A stretch of DNA of 64,000 nucleotides from Exophiala sp. HKRS030 (taxonomy: Eukaryota > Ascomycota > Eurotiomycetes > Chaetothyriales > Herpotrichiellaceae). A program made the position numbers and the translations under genes. Under the pieces are notes generated by a model. It was not told the DNA's origin and made no database searches. It saw only the letters and a program-made list of their open reading frames with translations. Positions 34,402 through 46,496 of the stretch are shown in pieces (positions within the stretch are counted from its first letter, which is position 1; each line of letters opens with the position of its first letter). Location: positions 639,714 to 703,713 of the forward strand of contig JAHWDD010000033.1 of assembly GCA_023897205.1 (NCBI GenBank), read 5' to 3'.

Positions 34402-35152
34402 TCAAGGAAGTCTATGAGGCCAGGGTGCGAAAGACCATGACTCTACATTATCCTCGATGGTGAGTCGGACTCCGTGAACATCAATGCTCTCATACATGTC
34501 GGGTATACACGCTCGAGCCTGTTTGTGCCACGGGCCTTTTCCACCATCGATGGCATCTTGTTTGCTTCGCCATAAACCTATCTAGGTTAATCATGATCAC
34601 CATTTCTCTTTGGAATTCTGACTCACAAGTTGCAAGATTTCTCCGTTGCGAGTCCGGTTCTCCATACCAATACTTCAGAAGACCACCACTCGCCGTTGCC
34701 TCGACATGGGAGTGCTTGTCCAGGGCAAAGAGAAGAGGTCGGTCAATGTTTTCTTTCAGTTTGGATCGAAATTCAACCACATAGAATTCCTGCCTTGTCC
34801 ACTGGAAGCCTTCAAGCTCAGCGAGCTCTTTCAACTCCGACATCAATTGGGACCATTTGAAAGCATCTTCGTAACTGACAGTGGCATAATCTGTGGTGGC
34901 AATTTCGAGCTTGACCAAAGCCAATGCCAACAGTCGGAATGGCGTGTCAACAGTTCGCAGATCCAGTTGATGCTCATGCTCGGTGTATGGAGAGACTATG
35001 AGCCAGGGCGAAGTGGACTCGGACTCGTCATCAGTGGATGATGAACTCTCAACTTCAATCGTAGTAGTGATGGGAGCCTTTTCATTCTGGTTTGTTTCTT
35101 GTGCGTGTACGTGAGTTGTGTCGACGCCTCGCGGTGTCAATATGGATGTCAT
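34402..35152 (-). CDS. UPF0643-like conserved protein
   Basis: Exons 35152-34627 and 34577-34402 with a 49-base intron (GTGAGT donor, ATTAACC-like branch, ATAG acceptor) give 233 residues. The unspliced first exon runs on into a different, unrelated tail; splicing instead yields NLATCLWRSKQDAIDGGKGP, which is the conserved end of this family. The N-terminal 50 residues are polar; the core from about 70 holds PFRLLALALVKLEIATTDYA, FYVVEFRSKLK and LDKHSHVEATASGGLLKYWYG. I recall the family as fungal UPF0643 (for example an S. pombe member); its biochemical role is not known to me. No signal or membrane segment. The ATG at 35152 was chosen because the longer frame lacks an earlier ATG. Confidence 0.68.
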
Positions 35153-36669
35153 TTTATGAAACTCGGTGCGAGAAGCAGGAGGCAATTGCTAGCCTGAGGT
35201 TAGGCCAAGTAACACACGTTGGCCAGCTTTGGGAAAGCAGTAGATCAAAGTACAGCGAAATCGATCTCAAGTCACACAGTGGCTCTAAGTGGTGAGTTTT
35301 GAAATTACTTTGTGTGGAATGTTGGGTAGTGGTGGTTGAAGCCGGGAAATTATGCCAAAGCAGCATCGGATCACGCCATATGAGCTTATGAATGTGCGAG
35401 AAAACGTTCAGACCAATTTGTGCGTGTACGCCGGATGTAAACATAAGAATAATCTTGAGACGCAATGCAGATAACACTGGACTGGAATGGGATATACCAA
35501 CCTCATCAGGTATTGCAGTCCTGTATCTTTTAGCTGCAGGACCAAGGGCTTATCAATGATCGATTCGCTATCATGATGGAACGTGGCAAGCGTAGAAAGC
35601 TCTGAGAGCTGAAGGGCTAGGCTTTGGTACGTGTAGATGAAAGCCATGTCATAGACAGGACGCATACATCCGGTGGAGGATGAGACTATAGCCTCGTGGG
35701 GACTATGCTGTACCTGCATGGAGTTGTGTATTGTAATCCGAGATGGTTGTTGGTGTGGTGGCTAGTTTAAGACCTTGGAGGGTTCAGAAAAGATCCTCAA
35801 TGGATCTGCTCAGTGTGGCTTGCCAAGAGGAAGGATGTCATTGGCCACAGTAACCAGCCACACCCCGGCCAACGTTTCCGAACTCGTTCATCTCGCTACT
35901 TAGACGAATTCACAGCATGTTTTGAAGAATAAGATCAAACTTTGGTTGTTGCATCTGTGATCGGCCATAATCTAGATAAGTGCTCCGTAGACAGAGGAAT
36001 ATGGACTTGCTGACAAGGCTGGCTCACTGAAATCACCTCCCACGTTGTTGATGTGGGGAGAACCCTTGCCGCGATCGAGGCGCTGAGACTTAAGCAATCA
36101 TCATACTTAGGTCAAAGCGTGCCACTTGACGAAGCACCTCCTCCCTACGCACGCAGTTGAAATTTCCACGATATAAGGTCAAAATCAAAGAAAGACCTGG
36201 GTTTCATCGCACGCGTTTGGCGCGGCGGTCCAAGGACTGCTCCGTACAAGGCCATTCGGTACTAGTGTGGAGCATAAGGACCATTTGGAGCCACAAGTCT
36301 GCCGACGCCACGACCATTGGTCCTGCGGCGTGATTGGGGCATCCATGGGCGGTAATAGGCGTTCACGGTTTGTTGAAAGGAGATTTTCCGGGCGGCGCCA
36401 CCTTTCCACGCAAGTCCTAGAGGTTGGGAGTACGGAGTAGTTACTTGCTCGGCAGTTAGTTTTGTAGTACGGAGCATGTAGCGAATTGCTGGTAGAATCA
36501 GCTCAAATGTGGGGACGAGGGGAAATCAGCGTCGCTGCAAAAAAAGTTCATTGACCGCTTGCTCAGGAGTCTTTGTCCTCATCGTCCTTGTTTCTTTGCT
36601 CACCAAACACCTTGACCCTTCCTCCATCTACTCCTATTCTACAAATCAATTTCACTTCATTCCGCAATC
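35153..36669. other. Intergenic, including a doubtful minus-strand ORF
   Basis: Upstream of the UPF0643-like gene and of the adenosylhomocysteinase gene. An ATG frame of 103 codons on the minus strand (35719-35408) could be a gene fragment but shows no domain. The 100 bases before the 36670 ATG are pyrimidine-rich, as in highly expressed fungal genes. One TACGGAGTA 9-mer lies at 36431. Confidence 0.45.
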
Positions 36670-38019
36670 ATGTCTGCTCCTGCTGGGAAATTCAAGGTGG
36701 CCGACATCTCGTTGGCCGCCTTTGGCCGTCGTGAGATCGAGCTTGCAGAGATCGAAATGCCAGGTCTGATGGCCATTAGACAGAAATATGCCGCAGATCA
36801 ACCTCTTGCTGGTGCCCGAATTGCTGGCTGCCTCCACATGACCATCCAAACCGCTGTCCTCATCGAGACCCTCACTGCCCTCGGTGCTGAAGTCACCTGG
36901 TCATCTTGCAACATTTTCTCCACTCAAGATCACGCTGCCGCTGCCATCGCTGCTGCAGGTGTACCTGTCTTTGCCTGGAAAGGTGAGACCGAAGAAGAGT
37001 ACGAATGGTGCCTGGAACAACAATTGAAGGCTTTCCCATCTGGAAAGACCCTCAATCTAATCCTCGATGATGGTGGTGATTTGACTGCTTTGGTTCACAA
37101 CAAATATCCTGAACAACTCAAGGACTGCTATGGTGTCTCTGAGGAGACAACTACTGGTGTTCACCATCTCTACAGAATGCTCAAGGGCAAGAAACTCTTG
37201 GTTCCTGCCATCAATGTCAACGACTCTGTAACAAAATCGAAATTCGACAACTTGTACGGCTGCAGAGAATCGCTCATCGACGGCATCAAGCGTGCCACTG
37301 ATGTCATGATTGCAGGAAAAGTCGCTGTCGTCGCTGGCTACGGTGATGTTGGCAAAGGCTGTGCTCAAGCTCTTCACGGCTTCGGTGCTACCGTCCTCGT
37401 CACCGAGGTGGATCCCATCAATGCCCTCCAAGCTGCAGTATCTGGTTACCGAGTTATCACTATGGAGGAAGCTGCGCCTCTTGGTCAGATCTTCGTCACC
37501 ACCACTGGCTGCAGAGATATTCTTGTCGGCAAGCACTTTGAAGTCATGAGAAACGATGCCATTGTCTGCAACATTGGTCATTTCGATATCGAAATTGATG
37601 TTGCCTGGCTCAAGAAGAACGCAAAGGAGGTCCAGAACATCAAACCTCAAGTCGACCGATACCTCATGCCTAATGGACGACACATCATTCTTCTCGCTGA
37701 AGGTCGTCTTGTCAACCTTGGGTGTGCTACTGGGCATTCCTCTTTCGTCATGTCATGTTCATTCTCCAACCAAGTTCTCGCTCAAATTGCTTTGTACAAG
37801 GCCGAAGACGAGGCTTTTGGCCAGAAGTACGTTGAGTTTGGCAAGACCGGCAAGAAGGAAGTCGGCGTCTACGTGCTTCCTAAGATCTTGGATGAACAGG
37901 TTGCCTTGCTTCATCTGGATCATGTCAATGCTAAATTGACCAAACTCACACCTGTTCAGGCCGAGTATCTTGGTTTGGAGGTTGAAGGTCCCTACAAGTC
38001 TGATATTTATCGATACTAG
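36670..38019 (+). CDS. SAH1: S-adenosyl-L-homocysteine hydrolase
   Basis: An intronless gene of 449 residues, the full size of eukaryotic adenosylhomocysteinase. The sequence is highly conserved end to end: [62 protein letters not shown], the NAD-binding [11 protein letters not shown], and the typical C-terminus ending KSDIYRY. The enzyme reversibly splits S-adenosylhomocysteine into adenosine and homocysteine with bound NAD, clearing the product inhibitor of methyltransferases; it is a cytosolic (and partly nuclear) homotetramer. A CT-rich leader and C-ending codons suggest strong expression. Same strand as the following OSCP gene, 833 bases apart; not an operon. Confidence 0.98.
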   Translation: MSAPAGKFKVADISLAAFGRREIELAEIEMPGLMAIRQKYAADQPLAGARIAGCLHMTIQTAVLIETLTALGAEVTWSSCNIFSTQDHAAAAIAAAGVPVFAWKGETEEEYEWCLEQQLKAFPSGKTLNLILDDGGDLTALVHNKYPEQLKDCYGVSEETTTGVHHLYRMLKGKKLLVPAINVNDSVTKSKFDNLYGCRESLIDGIKRATDVMIAGKVAVVAGYGDVGKGCAQALHGFGATVLVTEVDPINALQAAVSGYRVITMEEAAPLGQIFVTTTGCRDILVGKHFEVMRNDAIVCNIGHFDIEIDVAWLKKNAKEVQNIKPQVDRYLMPNGRHIILLAEGRLVNLGCATGHSSFVMSCSFSNQVLAQIALYKAEDEAFGQKYVEFGKTGKKEVGVYVLPKILDEQVALLHLDHVNAKLTKLTPVQAEYLGLEVEGPYKSDIYRY

Positions 38020-38852
38020 ACTATGCACATACACAACGGGGTTTTGTTTCGAGCATTCGACTGGCGTTTGGTCAAGGGTAGAAATGGGACTTCTGATGCT
38101 CAACGCATGGAGAATATGGGAGTCCAAAGAAAGACCCGAGGTTACTTGCTCGCACAGTGGAATTGCAAGAGGATCATGTCTCAACGAAGTGATGATACCA
38201 CAATGGAATGGAATAGTAAAAGTCGATTGTTGATCTCTTCTCTCTGATTTTCATCAGAGTTGAAGAATGATATAAAGTTGTGTCTCTCAACGGACGACGA
38301 CTTGGAGAGCTTCATCAGCTTCTCCCAGATACCCTAAATCATATGAAGAATATCTTGTAATAATCGATATGCCAACACAAAACTGATGTTTTGCCAATAA
38401 CCATGAACTTACTTGTGCTGTTGATGTGTTGTTCACATCATCTGTTCTAATTCCTGTTTTACTGAGATGTAGAACTGGGAGTGAGCACATCAGCGAAAAG
38501 CTTGCAACTGAATGAATCATTGCCAAATAAACCTTGGACGAGCTCGCATACTGACAAAAATTTCCTGCCCAATGCCAACTTTTCCGTTAGAACAGTAAAG
38601 CACAGAAGCGGCTTCACTCGTCTCTATGAGATGCCGCCGATCAGCAAAGGAAGCAAAATCCTTGGCACGAGCTTCCCGATTAGTACTAGCTTCATATTTC
38701 CACTAGCAAGCAGCTTTGCTCCGACGACAATCCCAATCCGACTTCTAAAGCTCCAACGAAAAAGAGCACAACTCACTACTCTCCACTCTCACGACCTCCA
38801 ATCTACCCCCGTCTCTCTCACGATTGTCACATCTGTATACCGACCGTTCAAC
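38020..38852. other. Intergenic, SAH1 3' side and ATP5 promoter
   Basis: A frame runs into the ATP5 start from the left but without coding support. The last 120 bases before the ATP5 ATG are CT-rich (CTCTCACGA... type). No gene seen. Confidence 0.45.
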
Positions 38853-39810
38853 ATGATGTCCTCAAGGCTTGCGCGGCCAGCCCTGACCGCCGTCACCCGC
38901 CAGACAGCTTCCCGAACGGCGGTCCGAACTTACGCAGCTGCTGCGTCCACGGTCGACTCGAAGCCTCCTGTCGCCTTGTTCGGTCTTGATGGAACTTATG
39001 CTAATGCCTTGGTACGCATGTCTTTCTCGTTCCATTGAAATGGGATATCCGCCGGGTGAAGAAGATGGGGAAAGGAGCTCGACCCTTACAGAGATGCCAC
39101 CCTGACACCTCAGTCCACGGATATATACCGACGCAGATGAAAAGATCAGTCATGCTAATTACGCGTTTGCTCTCTATACAGTACACGGCTGCCGCAAAAA
39201 CCAACAACCTCGACCCAACAGCAAAAGCCATTGCCTCGTTGTCCTCGGTTTTGAAATCCGACCCTAAGTTACAAACTATCCTTGCTGCCCCGACACTGTC
39301 GGATAGCGACAAGTCACAAATCATCGCTGAGCTCGAGAAACACACCGGTGGTGCCGACAAGAGTGGTACAGTCAAGAATCTTTTGGGTGCCTTGGCAGAG
39401 AACAACCGATTGGGACTGCTAGAAGGTGTTGCTGAGAAATTCGGAACTTTGATCTCAGCCCAGAAGGGAGAGTTGGAATTGACCATCACCAGTGCTGCTG
39501 TACGTCATTGTCGTTCTCATTCTTGTCATTCTTCCCCTTCCATGGCCCAAATGCCGGTCTTCAAAACGTGTGTTCGACTGGCTAACCGTTACGGGACTTT
39601 ATATAGAAACTCGAACCCAAACTCCTCCAACGTATCGAGCAAGCTATCACAAAATCAGAATACAGCCAAGGCAAGAAGCTGAAGACGGTCGCAAAAGTAA
39701 ACCCAGACATTCTCGGTGGATTGATTGTCGAGGTCGGCGAACGCACCATTGACCTCTCAGTCTCGCAAAAAATCTCTCGTCTCAATAAACTATTGACCGA
39801 CTCCGTGTAA
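38853..39810 (+). CDS. ATP5: Mitochondrial ATP synthase subunit 5 (OSCP)
   Basis: Exons 38853-39011, 39182-39499 and 39607-39810 (introns of 170 and 107 bases, both phase 0) give 226 residues, the normal OSCP length. The first 30 residues are a basic, Ser/Ala-rich mitochondrial presequence (RLARPALTAVTRQTASR). The mature N-terminal helical domain includes GLDGTYANAL, LGALAENNRLGLL and ISAQKGELELTITSA; the C-terminal domain has VNPDILGGLIVEVGERTIDL and ends SRLNKLLTDSV. OSCP couples the F1 head to the peripheral stalk of the F1Fo ATP synthase on the matrix side. A second ATG directly follows the first, so the start may be one codon later. Confidence 0.96.
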
Positions 39811-41059
39811 ATTAAAAGCCATCGAAGACGAGGAGTGCAAAGTTCTATGGGGAAGTACAAATGGTGTGTTTAGATGTGAAGGAGTGCATACTTTTGAGTC
39901 GAGATTTAGAGGTGGCCGAGCAATGGTCATTGGTACTTAGCTTGGGAGTGAAAGAAAGCCAACAAAACCAAGAGTGAAACTCTTGAAGCCACCCAGGACG
40001 ACCTGAGGTTTGGCCATCTTTCGACTGGTAGACCTACAATCGAAAATACCCAGGCAGCAATAAGGGCCAACTGAGCATCTTACCCTCTATTCCAATCCAC
40101 AAGAAAAAAGAAAATCAAACTTACAATTCCTCCTTGCCTCGTCCTATATGTGTCTATCCTTGTTGATGTTGCTATCATGTACATGTACATACATCTCAAA
40201 TCTACCTACCTACCTACTCATCCCGCAAACTCTCGCTCCCCATCACCCATCACTACAAGGCACTGAGGGACACTGCATGCGGCTAACTTCAAGTCGCGTC
40301 GGTGAGGCTGAGCTCTTTACGAGCAGCAATAGTATTGAATTTATTGATAAGGTCTGGGACTCCATGTTCTGATCCCGGCAATTCTGATGTATTTCTACTC
40401 CATATATACTCCTTACACACACACACACAAAGGTACATAGTAACCCAGAGCGAGCGTCTTTCGCATCCAAATTTGTTCAACCAAAGCGTGAGAGAGAGAT
40501 CTAATAAAGATCTTGATGAGATTCTCGAGCCCGCGAACATTAGGGACAAGGCAGTTATTTGGCGATGCCGTAAGGCGACGAGGGGCGCAGATGCAAGCAT
40601 CGTTTCTAGTATCTCCACCGTCGAGGCCATCTATAGCATTGGAAAGTTCATCATCTTCCATCGAGACACCAAAAGGTTGAAGCCTAGCAGGTCTTCATTA
40701 CCTGAGGTAACCATTTAGCCAACACGAAAGAACCAGCTTCTACATATGTGATGCCCGTATCGACCAGCCATTAGATATGTTCCAGCCTAGTCTCTGGAGG
40801 AATGGCAGTCTTCTCATTTTATAGTCCATCTCGCGGACCGGCCTCGATTGTCCTTGCATGATCGGCGGCGTTTGGTCTGGTCTGGTGGTACCGATGCACC
40901 GAGCCAGTGGTCGGCGTGATCACGTAGCATGATGGAGGGAGTATTTTGTTCATGGCGAACTTCATGATGCCAAGGCTCGAACTATTTGCCAGGCTGAAAA
41001 TGTAGTTCTCCTCGCATTTGCGGTGGGTCGAGTTCCAATCTCTATATCATGCCGTACGT

Positions 41060-41086
41060 TATATATATTATATATATATATATATT
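41060..41086. repeat. TA dinucleotide microsatellite
   Basis: Two runs of alternating T and A separated by one extra T, about 27 bases in total. Confidence 0.9.
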
Positions 41087-41244
41087 CCCTTCCCAAGTTC
41101 GAAGTTCCCAGCCGGGGGAGCGGGGCTATCTCGAGACTCGCCCATTCATACAATTTGAACAGTGAAGAAAGAACAGTGAATACCCAGCCGACCTTACCTG
41201 ACCTTACCTTACCCCGGCATCTTCCCCTTAATAATAACATGTCC

Positions 41245-41266
41245 TGATGTGATGTGATGTGATGTG
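41245..41266. repeat. GATGT pentanucleotide repeat
   Basis: Four head-to-tail copies of the 5-base unit GATGT in the intergenic region between ATP5 and the glycosidase. Confidence 0.9.
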
Positions 41267-41691
41267 GAAACCGCGAGGAGGCTAGTTAGAGGTATGTGTA
41301 TAGCTAGATATATGGGTAGTTATCGTATTTGCTCCGGGGTATCGGTTGTACAGTATATGTCGTAGAGCTAGTTAGAGCTAACTTGACTTTCTTAAAATAT
41401 GCTTAGAAGTTAGAAAGAAGCGTGGCGTCGATATCATGGACTAAATAGATTAGTCGCTTCGGCTAGTCCTGAGGATGTTCTATCTGTTCGCTTTTGTGTA
41501 TACCGAGTATGTTTCCTGGTACAAATTACTCGTCCTAGTTTGATAGTGGATCCTGTACTACTCCTTCCTGACCCCTGTGACGGGATAGCCCCAAGGCTGT
41601 CTTCAACATTGATCGTTCAATCCGTCATTCAATCACCCACTCAACCAATTGGTCATTCGACTAATCAGATTTAACTCATCGGTCGAATAAA

Positions 41692-44600
41692 TTAATCAAG
41701 TTGAGCCTCAAACTCATCCTCATAAACAGCTACACTCTCCTCAGTCTTGATACGGCTCAACTGCTCGGCGACATATTTTTCATAATGGCCATCCGCAACG
41801 GATTTCCTGCGTTCACGCTCCAATGCGTCTTCTCTGCCAAAAGCGTCGGATTCTGATGTCCCTGAGGCAGGTACATCACCAACTGCAGGGAAATAGCCTC
41901 TGTCATCATCACCTTCACCACCGGCATCGCTACTGGCGGCTACGGATTTATGGTCGCCGTTAATGCTCGATACGTATGAAGGACGTCGACCGATTGAGCG
42001 GCTGGTGGATGATCGTCTCATGCGAGGATTTCTTGGACCGTCAGGGCCAGGTGTGCTGGCACCATAAGAACCTTTGCCTGTAAGGCCACGACTGAGAATA
42101 TCGTCGAAGTAATGAGCTGCTGCTGTACCTGGTGTACGTGGTGTTTGCGGAAGACGACAATTGATGCCAGTATCATGAATCATTTTGGCCATCAGACCAG
42201 TCCAACCGCATTGATGGCTGGCTCCAAGACCACGTCCGCTATCACCATCAAAGAACTCGAAGAACCATAGGTAATCCTTCCAATGGGGATCGTAGTCAAG
42301 AAGATCATTTCCGGCGTTGATGGCTCGACGACCGTCATTGTCCCTCACCATTAGATGTTGAAGTCGATGTTGTAGCTCTTCAGCCACATGCCCAAGATGC
42401 ATGTATTCGCCAGACCCACTGGGACATTCAATTTGAAGACTGGAGCCGTAGAACATATAGAATCGTAGAAGAGATTCGACCAGAAGAAAGTTCACGGCGA
42501 TCCAGATCGGACCACGCCAATTCGAGTTTCCACCAAATAATCCCGAGTCACTATCACCGGACACGTAGCTAACTTTGAATTGTTGGCCATTCACGTCCAT
42601 GCTGTAGGGATGATCTTCATGGTATTTGGACAAAGATCGAATGCCATACTCAGACAGAAATTCTGTCTCATCGAGCATACGTTTCAAAATCTTCTCGAGA
42701 CGTTCCTTGCTAACAAGCGAAAGTAGAAGACGTTCATCTTTACCTCGCTTGCGCATAGAGGCAATATTACGTTCTGCCACATCATGTCGATTCTCAATGA
42801 ACCAATCCATACGTCGTTTGAAGTTGGGAAATTTGTTGATAAGCTCCGGCTCTAGAGTGAGGACTGCGTAGAGCGGGATCAATCCAACGAGCGATCGTAC
42901 AGGCATTTGTTGTGTCCATGGTCCACCCCAGGAAATTGCATCATAGTAGAAGCCATCCTCATCGTTCCACAAAGACTTCTCAGCTCCACCAGCACGGAAA
43001 GACATGGCATCAGAAATCAAAATAAAGTGTTCGAAGAACTTGGAAGCGATATCTTCGTAAGTTCGTCGATGCTTTGCAAGTTCGAGAGAAATGTTCAACA
43101 TGCAAAGACAGTAGAAGGCCATCCAGCCTGTACTGTCAGCTTGTTCAAGAACACCACCAGTCGGAAGAGGTTCTGATCGATTGAAGAGACCAATATTGTC
43201 CAGGCCGAGGAAACCACCTTCAAAGACATTCTTGCCATCATAATCCTTTCGATTGACCCACCAGGTGAAGTTGAGAAGAAGTTTTTGGAACACACGCTCC
43301 AAGAAGTCCAAATCCTGTCGACCGTACATTTTTCTCTCGATTTTGAATGTTCGGAAAACCGACCAAGCGTGGACTGGTGGATTGACATCACCAAAATTCC
43401 ACTCATACGCAGGAAGTTGTCCATTAGGATGCATATACCACTCTCTAGTGAAGAGATCGAGTTGCTTTTTGGCAAATTCAGGGTCGACCATGGCCAAAGG
43501 TATGCAGTGAAACGCTGAATCCCACGCGGCGAAGAAAGGATATTCCCACGAGTCAGGCATGGAAAGAATATCATCCAGATACATGTGTTTCCAATGTACA
43601 TTTCTGACGTTCTTCCGTTCTGGCGGCGGAGGAGGCATGTTGGGATCACCATTAGCCCATTGATCCCAGATGAAATAGTAATGCTGCTTGCACCACAACA
43701 TGCCAGAAAGAGCCTGTCTTTGAATATTTCTGAGATCATCGGCCATAGGAAGGGGGCTGATGCGCCAGTAGAATTCATCGGCTTCCGCACGCCTTTGCTC
43801 CATAATATCATCGAGCAGCTCCTCATTAAGGTAGCCATCGTACTTTTTCGAGAGACGAAATCTGACCACGGCACATTCTCCGGGAGGAACTCCCTCACCT
43901 TGACCAAAGTCATACCACGCAGCAGCTTTGGTACCAGTGCATCGTGGATTTATTGCACCCTTCTCTTCATCGACGATCCATCTGTGAAAAGCGTCCTTGA
44001 CATATGGTTGCTTGTTCTTGACTCCATAAAGCTTGTCAAAATTGGTGTCATTTTCGGTGAACATCAACTGCGGATGTACATCTTCCGAGTCTGCTCCACA
44101 ACCGGGTGAAGGAGAAAGTTGGAAGAAGCGTGTACCAATTTTGTGATGCTTGGTCTGCGCTGTCATGGGACCAACCATGCGAATATTAGGCTTGAGCTTC
44201 TCCGGTTCGTGACCCCAGGTCCATGTATTTCTAAACCACACATGAGGAATAATATGCAATGGCGCAGGCTCTGGGCCGCGATTGTAAGCGGTGATTCGAA
44301 ATAAGAGTTCTTCTGGATCATCCGTCTCTTTTGCGGTTTCAATAAAGATGTCGAAATAACGATCGTCTTTGAAAGCGTCCGAGTCGATTATGTTGAACTC
44401 TCGCTCCTCTTTCCCTCTCTTTGCATTTTCTTCAATAAGTTGCTCGTAAGGAAATTTTCGCTGAGGAAGCTTGTAGAGGTATTTCATGTATGCTAGAAGA
44501 ACCTATGTCAGCACGATGGCAGAGTCCATATGTGCGATTCAGACTCACAGTGGGTGGGGGTATTGTCAAGATGAAAATGAGCTTCCTTGATGCTTTCACC

Positions 44601-44933
44601 ATGATTGCCCTGAGGATTACTCAAGCCGAAGAGTCTCTCCTTCAAGAAATCGTCCTTTTCATTCCAAAATGCAAAAGCAATGTTCTGTAGACCGTGTGTA
44701 TCGGAAACACCTGCTATGCCGTCTTCACCCCATCTGTATGCTCTGGAACGAGCTTGATCATGAGAGAAATGACTCCAAGCATCACCGTCGCTCGAGTAGT
44801 CTTCACGGACTGTAGCCCATTGTCTTTCGGAAACATAAGGACCCCATTTCTTCCAATACTTCTTCCGCTCTCGGTCGTCTTTGAGGCGCTTCTCCTCCTC
44901 ACAGAGGTATTCGTGATGGTCGACTATGACCAT
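41692..44933 (-). CDS. GH63-like glucosidase/glycosidase, cytosolic type
   Basis: Exons 44933-44549 and 44492-41692 with a 56-base intron give 1061 residues. The N-terminus reads [20 protein letters not shown] and [14 protein letters not shown], then [20 protein letters not shown] across the splice. The catalytic (alpha/alpha)6 barrel region has [43 protein letters not shown] and, near the end, [16 protein letters not shown] and [15 protein letters not shown]. This matches the glycosyl hydrolase family 63 relatives often annotated as mannosyl-oligosaccharide glucosidase. Unlike ER glucosidase I there is no signal peptide or membrane anchor, so this paralogue is probably cytosolic and its substrate is unknown. 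The C-terminal 130 residues are a Ser/Arg/Glu-rich disordered tail. Confidence 0.88.
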
Positions 44934-46496
44934 TTTGAGGGCGGAAAGTGTTCACAGGGAACAACTTGAGGAGGGAGAATAGAGACGGTATTATGGAACT
45001 GTTGATCAGTTCATTCTTCTGGTTTAGTTTGAAATGGGTGTGAGAATATGGTTGCGTAGGACAAAGAGATCAATGATCAAGACTGATTGTCTCGCGGACT
45101 CGTCGATGACGACAACGATCCAGGCGCAGGTAGAAGTACAGATTGATCACCAGGAGAGGCGACTTGCAAGCACCAAAGGAAATTTTGAGAGATGAGAGAG
45201 GCTCAAGCGCAAGAGCAAGAGCAAGAGCCAGAGTAGATTGAGAGAAAAAAGTAAGGTCAGCGTTGGCTATCTCCGGTACCTTTTTTCGGACTCAGTTAAA
45301 GTTAAGGACGATAGGCATGGATGCGGGTATCAAATGGCAAGTGTCAAACCTAATTCCATGGGCCGAGGGGGCATCATCAGGCTTGGTTGCTAGGTGAAGG
45401 TGGGGGAAAAAAGAGTGCCACCGCCGCCTCCAAGTTAACTAATTTGTGATTATGAGCAGGATGACGATCTGAATTTCATCTGAAATCGGAATTCGGTTTC
45501 ATGCAACATACCAGAGATTCAGGGCGAGGAACAGGAAACTGGAATTGTGGCTTGCTTCCCGTTAGGCTGTTGCATTGTTTACGAAATACCTCCGTAGACT
45601 GGATCGTACTCCAGAAGCGTGGCAAGCCGGGCCTTGTATGCGGAGTGCAGGATAAGCAATGCAATCGTCCAGTACCTTGTAGGTGCTATGCCATGGATGG
45701 TTGAAATCTCGGTGAAACTTGCATTGGTCAAAGCCCGTTGGCTGGTGGCCCTCGGCCTCGAAGTTGGCGGGATCCTGGGCAAAGAACAAGTGCTAACTAC
45801 CTACCTAGTACCTAACTAGCTAGTTAGGGCCGCCTGGGTCAAGATCTCAACGGTATCAATAGTGGCGGTGGGATCAAGCGAGAGTGCCAAACGTCATCCC
45901 TTGATAGGCTGCGGAAAGAGTATCCACGGGGCTGGAGTGCCTGGAGCATGTCAATGACAACATCCTACATGATTAGTAGCAACTAACGATTGGGAAGGCG
46001 AGGTTAGTGGATGGTTAAGTAGTTTGCTAGACATCTTAAGTAAAGTACCCGTACCTTAGGTACCTCCGGAGCACGGAGTAAGTGTTTACCGCCTAAATCG
46101 GTGGGACAACGGGGGTGCATCTCTAACTGGAACCTTTTATCCACCTTTCATCCAGAATCCCATGTTTTGCCATCCAACTTTCTCAACAGAATTGGTGACT
46201 AATACCGAACTACTCCCTAACTAATTACTTGGCTCGGGTTTGCGTGGGCCACATCCATCGCTTCGCTCCTTAAAATTCACATGTAACCAAGTAGCAAGGT
46301 CCTGCTGAACAACATGAACAAGGCTTTCATCGCGCATCGACCTATCTCATTTCTCTTTAGAATAATTCTACGTCTCTCATAAAGCCTGTTCTGTAGCACT
46401 GTAGCTGTCTAATTTACCAGCTTGTCCATGTGTATCATGTCTCCCATTATATCATCCCAAGAACCACAGCAAGCAAATCCGCCCCCTCAACTCTTT
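44934..46496. other. Intergenic between glycosidase and SNF2 helicase
   Basis: Promoter of the glycosidase (with a CAAGAG hexamer repeat near 45206-45229) and the 3' side of the helicase. The part 45790-46080 is dense in CTAGTTAG, ACCTA and GGTACC strings. No gene seen. Confidence 0.45.
45206..45229. repeat. CAAGAG hexamer tandem
   Basis: About four units of (CAAGAG/GCAAGA), the first imperfect, roughly 270 bases upstream of the glycosidase ATG and so possibly in its leader or promoter. Confidence 0.75.

Larger units (their letters stand above)
39811..41691. other. Intergenic, microsatellite-rich
   Basis: Holds several simple repeats: a TACC run at about 40200-40217, a CA run at about 40417-40428, TA dinucleotides at 41060-41086 and a GATGT pentamer at 41245-41266. 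Open frames on both strands at 40290-40720 overlap each other and lack domains. No supported gene. Confidence 0.5.

Noticed and set aside
35408..35719. 103-codon ATG frame on the minus strand
   Set aside because: No domain, no clear splice partner and no frame continuity with the gene downstream; kept only as a remark.
38481..38852. Upstream extension of the ATP5 frame
   Set aside because: The presequence and family start at the 38853 ATG; the extension has no conserved content and covers the promoter.
40289..40720. Overlapping frames of 113, 82 and 138 codons on both strands
   Set aside because: They overlap each other antisense, include translated CA repeats and show no conserved motif.
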